A stretch of 64,000 nt of DNA from Clusia tigrina (Eukaryota; Arthropoda; Insecta; Diptera; Clusiidae): NCBI GenBank assembly GCA_920105625.2, contig OV050030.1, positions 66,493,807 to 66,557,806 of the forward strand, written 5' to 3'. Within the stretch, counting starts at the first letter, position 1, and each line of letters starts with the position of its first letter. Of this stretch, positions 56,878 through 64,000 are shown in pieces. A program made the translations under genes and the position numbers. The notes under the pieces are model-generated. The model saw nothing but the letters and a program-made list of their open reading frames with translations. It was not told where the DNA came from and ran no database searches.

Positions 56878-58967
56878 CTAATGGTCGTTTTGCCACATAC
56901 CCTCTCCCATGGAGCGACCCGCTTCACCATCGTACAAGTCCAAAACGGCCAACTTAGATATGGGGCGATGTAGCAGACCTTTGGCAGTGCGCACATCGTC
57001 TCGTCGAATAACTCCATCGGCGGCTGCATAAACTTTCTCAATGTGACCTCGACACCACTCTCTTCTGACGTCACATCTCCTTACCTGCGCGTTAAAGTTG
57101 GCAATTATTCCGCCATCCATCTCTTCCAGAACCGGTCTCTTAACTGACGCGCGATGCGCCAATGTTTGCGCAGAGTATTGTATTTTACTGGTGGCTCTTC
57201 TAAGGCAGGTGTGTTGGCTGTGTTAGCTGACCCAAGCAAGAAGTGGTTGGGCGTGAGCGGCTCCTCTTGATCGACTGCTATCGGCATGTGCGTGAGTGGT
57301 GGAGAATTAACCACATTCTCAGCCTCGATGATGGAACTCGTTAATGTATGCTCACGTGGGACAGTCTCCTTGACTGTGTGCCGTAACACACGCTTGACGC
57401 ACTTCACTATTATTTCCCAGATTCCTCCCTCAGACGGATTACATCGCCAGTTGAAAATCCACTGAACGCCTTTAGATGACACCTCGCTTTGTATACGCTC
57501 ACGAGAATCGCTTAGCTTCATTATCAGCTCCAAGAAAATGTTTCCCATTGTCGGAGCGCATTTTAACAGGGATGCCACGGCGGTTGATGAAGTTGCGAAT
57601 TGCTATGATGCAGGAGTCGGTTGACAGATCGTAATCTACTTCCAAGTGAATGGCACAAACTGTTAAGCACGTGAATAATGCCACCCAACGTTTTTCAGTA
57701 CGACGTCCAACTGCTACTGACAGCGGTCCGAAGTAATCTACTCCGGTGAAAGTGAAGGGCCCCACGTATGGCGATAGTTGGTCCTTAGGCAATGAACCCA
57801 TGAGCGGCGTGACTGGCATGGCTTTGGCCGCTTTACACACAAAACAACTGGAGATCACTGTGTGCAAAACTTGCCTGAGGCGTGGGATCCTGAACTTACG
57901 TCGGACCGCGCATTTGGTTGCTTCCGTATTCTAATGATGCATCCTTTATGTTCATGATAAACCAATAATTTGGTCAAGGAATGCCCAGGTGGCAAAACTA
58001 TGGGTCGTTTCGAATCGTATGGAAGCCAGCTGGCGGCATCGATGCGACCAGAGACTCGAAGTATCCCAAACTCATGAATTAACGGTGATAAATTAAAGAG
58101 CAAGCTCGGCGGTGGTTTATCAGTTTGAATCATCGTCAATTCCTCAGCAAACGTGTCTTTTTGTACGAGGGGCACAGGAAACGTTCTGTTGGATCTAGCT
58201 CGATTGCTGTCAGTCCATGCTCTTGGTTATCCCTTGGGCATTTTCGACAACGTTCCACGAATCTAACAACCCAGCCGGCTGCTCGTTCAAGTCTGGCAAA
58301 TGACGAAAATTTAGTAAAATCTTTAATACTTTTACTGACAGCTATTGAAGAATTCTTCGGGCGGCATATTTCTTCATCATAATCCTGGTGCTGCTCCTTG
58401 GCAAGAGCCTTTGGCCACTGCTCCTCAATATTGAGTAGAAACTCGGGTCCCAGGAACCAGCGTGATGTTGTGCTAAAGTCAATATGACGCCTGGCGCGCG
58501 TAGCTTCAACGGCGACGTTTTCGTGCTTAGGTATCCACCTCCACTGAGCTGGCGTGGAAGCAGCCAAGATTTCCGCGATGCGATGGGCCACAAAGGGCTT
58601 ATAGCGGCGATGTTTACTCGTAATCCAGTTCGTAACGGTTCTCGAGTCACTCCGTAAAAAGCATGAATCTATCGTGTGCCAAGCACGGCAGCTTGTAGCT
58701 CGATGCGTGGAATGGTCAAAGGCTTCAATGGAGCACTTTTCACTATGGCACACACGAACACCAACTCCACCATTGCGTTGACGATTCTCCAGTAAGCAAC
58801 CGCTGCAAATGCTTCCTCAATTGCATCGACGAATACGTGTAGCTGCATTTGACGTGGAACGCCCCTTCTGAAGTAAAAAGTGGAATTCGGCAATAGATGA
58901 CCTCAGTAATATGTTGCGGAAATTTTTGCCAACCAACGTTTATATCACTTTCTCTTCCATACTTCCC
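56878..58967 (-). pseudogene. BEL/Pao pol, RNase H region and integrase, copy C
   Basis: As copy A, but a 37-bp deletion near 58673, at an ATC microhomology, removes codons between the RNase H Glu box and the final Asp box and shifts the frame. Confidence 0.87.
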
Positions 58968-58970
58968 TTA

Positions 58971-59991
58971 CCCTACGTCTCCATGGGCAATTTTTGATGG
59001 CATAAAATCTGTCAAATTTGATTGCAATGGTTGGCAATATTTTAATGGTGGGCATTGCGATGTTACCCTACGTCTCCACGGGCAATTTTTGATGGCATAA
59101 CATCTGTCAAATTTGATTGCAAAGGTTGGCAATATTTTAATGGTGGGCATTGCGATGTTATGCCATCGTCATTTTGAAAATGTCCTCAAGCAATCTAGTT
59201 CGCTGTGCCCGCGCTTGAAAAATTTTTTGATTTATACGATGAAGAGGAAAAAAGAAGGAAAGGTGAATCCTTTTTTACAAAGAATGCAAATGCATAGTCT
59301 CCATATATTTTAGCGCTTAAATTAATTTAATAGAGCGGTAAAACTGAAATGTTCGACGATGCTGCCACTGTGAGCGTCACGAAAAAAGGAAAAATGGCTG
59401 TCAAGCAAACAAAATGACAACTGATTGCAACACAGCACGTTGGCAATTTATGGCTTAACATATTTCATAACATAAATTGCCAACTTGAAGCAATTTGGAG
59501 TCTCCATTGGCAATTTGCTTGAAATTGCCAATGGCATGACATGAAAAATTGCCCGTGGAGACGTAGGGTTATGCCATTGTCATTTTGAAAATGCCGTCAA
59601 GCAATCTAGTTCGCTGTGCCCACGCTTGAAAAAAATTTTTATTTATACGATGAAGAGGAAAATATAAGAAAACCGCAATTGTGGGTGAATCCTTTATTAC
59701 AAAGAATGCAAATGCACAGTCTCCATTCATTTTAGCGTTTTTATTAATTTAATAGATGCGGTAAAACGAAAATGTCCGACGATGCTTCCACTGTGAGCGT
59801 CACGAAAAAATGAAAAAAGGCTGTCAAACAAACAAAATGACAACTGATTGCAACACAGCACGTTGGCAATTTATGGCATAACATATTTCATAACATAAAT
59901 TGCCAACTTGAAGCAATTTGGTGTCTCCATTGGCAATTTGCTTGAAATTGCCAATGGCATACCATCAAAAATTGCCCGTGGAGACGTAGGG
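58971..59991. mobile_element. Self-nested MITE, copy C (complete left end)
   Basis: Retains the full left terminal repeat (CCCTACGTCTCCATGGGCAA) that A and B have shortened by 9 bp. Flanked by TTA (58968-58970, 59992-59994). Confidence 0.9.
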
Positions 59992-59994
59992 TTA

Positions 59995-60489
59995 ACAACA
60001 GCTTTGCACCAACAGTCACGTGGGTCGAAAATCGACATCACGTTGCTCAACAGTTCTCGCTTCGTTGGTATGCGCAATGCCTCCAAGACACGTTTATCGA
60101 CGTAGTTAAACTTGAGTTCGTACTTAAACTCATCGCTTGTTCCCAAAATATGCCAAGCACTTTCTCTGAGGCCAGGCTGTCTTTGCATTTGATGAACATA
60201 TTGGATTCGGTGCCATCTAATGCACCAATGACTTCTAGCGAATTTGAGGCGAAATTGCGCAGCTCAAAACCTGCGGCAAGATGAATGTCACGTACCTGGT
60301 TTGATATTGCGATGACCTGCCCCGCCGACTCAAAGCTATCGACAAATCGTCAACGTAATGATGTTCCAAAATCGCCTTCACGACACGGGAAGCACGACTT
60401 TGATGTTCCAGGATATTAACAGTTTTAATATGATGTGCTGAGCATGATGAGCAGGCGGCTCCGAATGTCATTACCATCATTTCGTACAA
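59995..60489 (-). pseudogene. BEL/Pao reverse transcriptase part, copy C and beyond
   Basis: Continues past the unit boundary into the upstream RT: MVMTFGAACSSCSAHHIKT, then LEHHYVDDL and the frameshifted thumb/connection. This shows what the sequence at the unit edge looked like before duplication. It is cut at 60489/60490 where G3 begins. Confidence 0.88.
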
Positions 60490-60499
60490 ACAAATAAAA

Positions 60500-61670
60500 G
60501 TGGAACCGTTTCAGGAGGGAAACTTCTTAGAGTGTAACAATTGGAATTTAATAGGGCCACAACCACTGGAATTCAAGAACATATCAGAACTAATTCGATC
60601 AGATCACCTAAACGAGGAAGAAAAAGTTAAATTGATTAAGCTTTGCAAATCATTGAATGACATATTTTTCAAAGAAGGCCAAAAACTCTCGTTTACCAAC
60701 GACATTAAACATAAAATAAAAACAACAGATGACATACCGATCTTCACTAAGTCCTATCGATACCCGTATCTACACAAGGAAGAGGTAAATAAACAAATAA
60801 AAAATATGTTGGAGCAGGGTATAATCAAACAAAGTTTTTCGCCATGGAGTTCAGCAGTATGGGTGGTGCCCAAAAAGAAAGATGCCAGTGGCATACAAAA
60901 GTGGCGGCTAGTAATCGACTACAGCAAGTTAAATAAGAAAACAGTCTCAGATCGTTACTTAATCCCCAACATTGCAGATATCCTTGACAAGTTAGGTAAA
61001 TGTATGTATTTCTCCACGTTAGATTTAGCTAGTGGGTTCCATCAATTCGAGATGAACCCAGAAGATATTCAAAAAACTGCATTTACGGTTGAAGGAGGAC
61101 ACTACGAGTATATAAGGATGCCATTTGGGTTGAAAAACGCGCCTTGTACATTCCAACGTGTCATGGACAATGTTTTAAAATATTTAGTTGGAAAGACGTA
61201 TTTGGTGTACCTCGATGACAATATTATTTATTCGACCTCACTTCATCAGCACATCCAAAATCTGAAGGAAATATTTAAACGGTTGGAAAAAGCAAATCTT
61301 AAGATTCAGATATCAGAGAAATTGCCTTCTTAGGACATATTGTTTCAACAGAAGGCATCAAGCCAAATCCCGACAAAATTATAGCTGTAACAAAATTTCC
61401 CCTTCCAAAGACAAAGAGGGAAATCAAAACATTCCTAGGGCTATTAGGTTATTACAGGAAATTCATAAAAGATTTCGCCAAACTAGTTAAACCTCTAACA
61501 ATTTGCTTAAAAAAAGAAGAAGTGGTAGAGCTAACGGATGAATACGTGAAAACATTTCAATTATGTAAAAATCTCTTAACTAACGACCCAATTCTCCAGT
61601 ATCCAGACTTCTCCAAGCCGTTTATTCTCACAGCCGATGCGAGCAACGTAGCATTAGGTGCAGTGAAATG
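60500..61670 (+). pseudogene. G3 pol, reverse transcriptase and truncated RNase H
   Basis: RT motifs: EQGIIKQSFSPWSSAVWVV, LVIDYSKLNKKT, YFSTLDLASGFHQFEM, MPFGLKNAPCTFQRVM and LVYLDDNIIYS (YLDD retained). The frame is lost at about 61310 after a small deletion. The connection continues as FLGHIVSTEGIKPNPDK and LLGYYRKFIKDFAK, then FILTADASNVALGAV, the first RNase H Asp box. There the chain jumps to the integrase linker, so the RNase H core is deleted. Confidence 0.88.
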
Positions 61671-62726
61671 CTACATGACATTAGATCAGAAGAAGAACAA
61701 GAGAAAATTATTAGAGAATATCACATAAATATTAACCACAGAGGAATAAACGAAACCACATTGCACTTAAAAAGGAAATACTATTTTCCCGGTATGAAAG
61801 AAAAAATAGCAAAAACTATAAATAACTGCAAAAAATGCCTTACGCTTAAATACGACAGACACCCACCCAAACTTAAGTTTCAGAAGCCCGAAACACCCCC
61901 CACACCGTTGCATACGCTACACATGCACATATATACAATCAACAACAACCAAAACCTAACAATTATCGATAAATTTTCTACATTTGCAGCAGCATAACCG
62001 TTACCAAGTAGCCATAGCATATTGGTATTAAAAGCCTTGAAACATTTCCTAAGCCAATTTGGTATACCTAAACGAATAGTGTGTGACCAGGGCTCGGAAT
62101 TCATGAGCAACATCTTCAAAGACTTCTGCAAACAATACAACATTGACTTACATATTACCTCTTTCCAGCAAACTAGTAGTAACTCTCCCGTCGAGAGGCT
62201 ACACTCAACCCTAACAGAAATATACAGGGTCATAATTTCAAGAAAAAAAGAGGAAAAACTAAATATCGACCACGACGAAATTCTTTCAGAGACAATTCTA
62301 ACTTATAACAGCGCTATTCACTCTTCAACCAAACTAACGCCGTACGAACTTTTTAATGGCAGAACGCCAAAATTTAACAATGACATTAAATTTAACAGCG
62401 AACACGAATACTTAAAAAAATTAAATGAATATCAAGAAATACTATACCCTACCATACAAGCTAGACTTACGCAAGAGGTTGACAATAGAATAGATAAACT
62501 AAATAAGGACAGAAAAGAAACGTTACAATTTCACACTGACGATACAGTTTTCAGGAAAGAATGCAGGCGAAACAATGTCACCCCCAGATTTACAATCCAT
62601 AAAACGAAAATTAATAAGAAAAATACGATATTAACTACGAAAGGCCAAAAGCTTCATAAATCTAAGCTTCAATTAACACGTAAATTGAAAAAATTAACTA
62701 ATATTATACATTATTTTTTAGGCTAA
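61668..62726 (+). pseudogene. G3 pol, integrase
   Basis: Zinc region HININHRGI with CKKCLTLKYDRHP. The core reads LHTLHMHIYTINN, where the first catalytic Asp has become His (E1 has HIDIY). A stop at 61995-61997 follows, then a new open frame with RIVCDQGSEFMSN (second Asp) and NSPVERLHSTLTEI (Glu). The C-terminal part ends at 62726. Inactive on two counts. Confidence 0.88.
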
Positions 62727-64000
62727 TTGTGGCAAAAGCCCAAATATTAGAAATACACAATTTAACAGAATTACAAGGAATTCTCCCAATCAAACTCGGC
62801 ACAGCAAAAACGATAATAGGATAAAAAAACCTAATACACATAGTCAACCTAGAAGATTACGACGAAAATATTAGAAGAATTTCGATAACACTTGACACAT
62901 TAAGAAAACATACAACACTCGATAACACTATGAAAGTCACACAGCTAAAACTCGATGAATTGAAACACAAAATTCTTATACTAATACCGACAATTAGACA
63001 TAAAAGGGGACTTTTCAACGGAAGCGGCACCCTAGCAAAATTTATCACTGGGAACATGGACGCAAAACATAACTACACACATAAATGAGGAACAAGACAC
63101 AATAGTAAACTACTTTGAAACTACTGCAAACAATATTAAAGAAGACAAAGAATTACTGATAGAATCCCAATACCTTAATCAGATTAATTATAACATTGAA
63201 CTTCTTGCTAGCCATCTGACTGACATTTCCGAAGCAATTATACTGGCTAAACTAAATATAATCCCTAAACAAATTTTGAGCCCAAACGAATTGGGAATAA
63301 TCCGTGAACTTTTAGAAAGCCAATCAATAGAAATTAAATCCGAAGAACACATTTATGAACTTTTAGATTTACAAGCCTACTACAACAATACAAATATAAT
63401 ATTCAACATTAAAATACCCATAATACACTCACACAATTACACATTTTACCACATCATACCCCTCCCAATCAATGGCACTAAAGAAATCATAACAAAACGT
63501 TATGTATCATATAATGAGCAATACATTCAATATTTCGATAAGCCATGCCCAATAGTAGAAAGCATATTCATCTGTAACGAACCAGCACAAGAAGAAGCAG
63601 CGCAAAATTCCACTTGCATCGGTAGATTAATGCGGAACCTACCTGCAAAATGCCACCTCAATGATGTTGGAAAAATAGAAGCGATATTTCAACCGGGAAA
63701 TAACTATATTGTCATTTTTAACGCTCCACCAATATTAATCAAATCTAGTTGCAGTAACACCACCCACATAGTTGAAGGTACAGCCACAATATACCACAAG
63801 AACTGCCAAGTTGAAATCAATGAAATCACATACAACGATGACCCACTCGTATTCAACGAAATGCCAATCACCATTCTCCTTTCAACAGTCAAAATCGAAG
63901 CCGAATCCACAAACAAGATGCTAACACTACAGAAGCTAAAAGACGAACAGATCTACTTACAAGAGGACATGGATCTCAGGCAGAACGAAACAAAAACCAC
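62722..64000 (+). pseudogene. env: G3 envelope glycoprotein (two lesions, 3' end outside window)
   Basis: A likely splice acceptor (TTTTTTAG, ends 62721) begins the env exon with no ATG, as in E1. The frame meets a TAA at 62822-62824, continues to a furin-type RHKR (62996-63007) followed by GLFNGSGTLAKFITGN, then shifts frame near 63060. From there one frame is open to the window end (about 312 codons), with a helix-rich ectodomain, cysteines and N-glycosylation sequons. The fusion-proximal motif identifies an errantivirus env. The transmembrane anchor was not reached. Confidence 0.85.

Larger units (their letters stand above)
48928..60365. repeat. Tandem unit, copy C (11438 bp)
   Basis: Third copy. 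At its right end the BEL reverse transcriptase continues without a break (60366-60489), so this is the original right boundary. Private lesions: a 23-bp deletion near 55998, a nonsense codon at 54837 and a 37-bp deletion near 58673. Confidence 0.97.
60490..64000 (+). mobile_element. G3: errantivirus-like Gypsy element, 5'-truncated, running off the window
   Basis: Plus-strand pol (60500-62726) and env (62722-64000+). No gag, protease or 5' LTR: the element starts abruptly in pol just before RT. Its 3' LTR would lie right of the window. Several lesions make it dead. It is distinct from E1 in sequence, and of the opposite orientation to nearly all other retroelements here. Confidence 0.88.

Overview
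This window is eukaryotic and almost certainly from a fly (Diptera, probably an acalyptrate such as a tephritid; low confidence at family level). No host gene is recognisable. Nearly every readable stretch is transposable-element or endogenous-virus-like sequence: Ty3/Gypsy elements including two env-bearing errantiviruses, Jockey-type and other non-LTR retrotransposons, BEL/Pao, Helitron, mariner-type, Polinton/Maverick and a Harbinger-like MITE. This is how heterochromatin or a transposon-control locus looks in insects.

Layout. (1) 1-17549 is a nest of minus-strand retroelements. The oldest layer is G2, a 412/mdg1-like Gypsy pol (7304-8006 plus 15529-17549). It is interrupted twice, by E1, an essentially full-length errantivirus (8007-15524; two 415-bp LTRs differing at one base; TATA target duplication; intact gag and env; pol broken three times), and by G1, another Gypsy element (1-7303, running off the left edge). 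The gag of G1 is itself split by a Jockey element, J1 (2311-5570). (2) 17626-18350 is a mariner-type remnant with 56-bp perfect inverted ends and a scrap of Jockey endonuclease inside. (3) 19741-24072 is a plus-strand Jockey element, J2, with a poly-A tail and its reverse-transcriptase core deleted. (4) About 24200-26340 is the 5' half of another non-LTR element, NL3, on the minus strand.

(5) 26127-60365 is the most striking feature: three head-to-tail copies of an 11.3-11.5 kb unit, A (26127-37440), B (37441-48927) and C (48928-60365), separated by scattered point differences and a few indels. Left to right each unit holds: a piece of NL3; Polinton remnants (a phospholipase-A2-like minor-capsid remnant on minus and an integrase remnant on plus); the integrase tail of one BEL/Pao element; a Jockey-type RT fragment; a Helitron with an intact 3' end, a spliceosomal intron and a large internal deletion; a second BEL/Pao pol (integrase, RNase H region, RT); and a MITE that has inserted into a copy of itself and together sits inside that BEL pol. 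The unit boundary lies at the YVDD codons of the BEL reverse transcriptase.

(6) 60490-64000 is a plus-strand errantivirus, G3, 5'-truncated, with damaged pol and env, running off the right edge.

How it fits together: none of the elements looks autonomous as read, except that E1 gag and env are intact. Most retroelement remnants lie on the minus strand and env-bearing elements are prominent. That is compatible with, though not proof of, a uni-strand piRNA cluster transcribed rightward. The unit tripled after all its component insertions had occurred, because every copy carries the same nested insertions and shared lesions.
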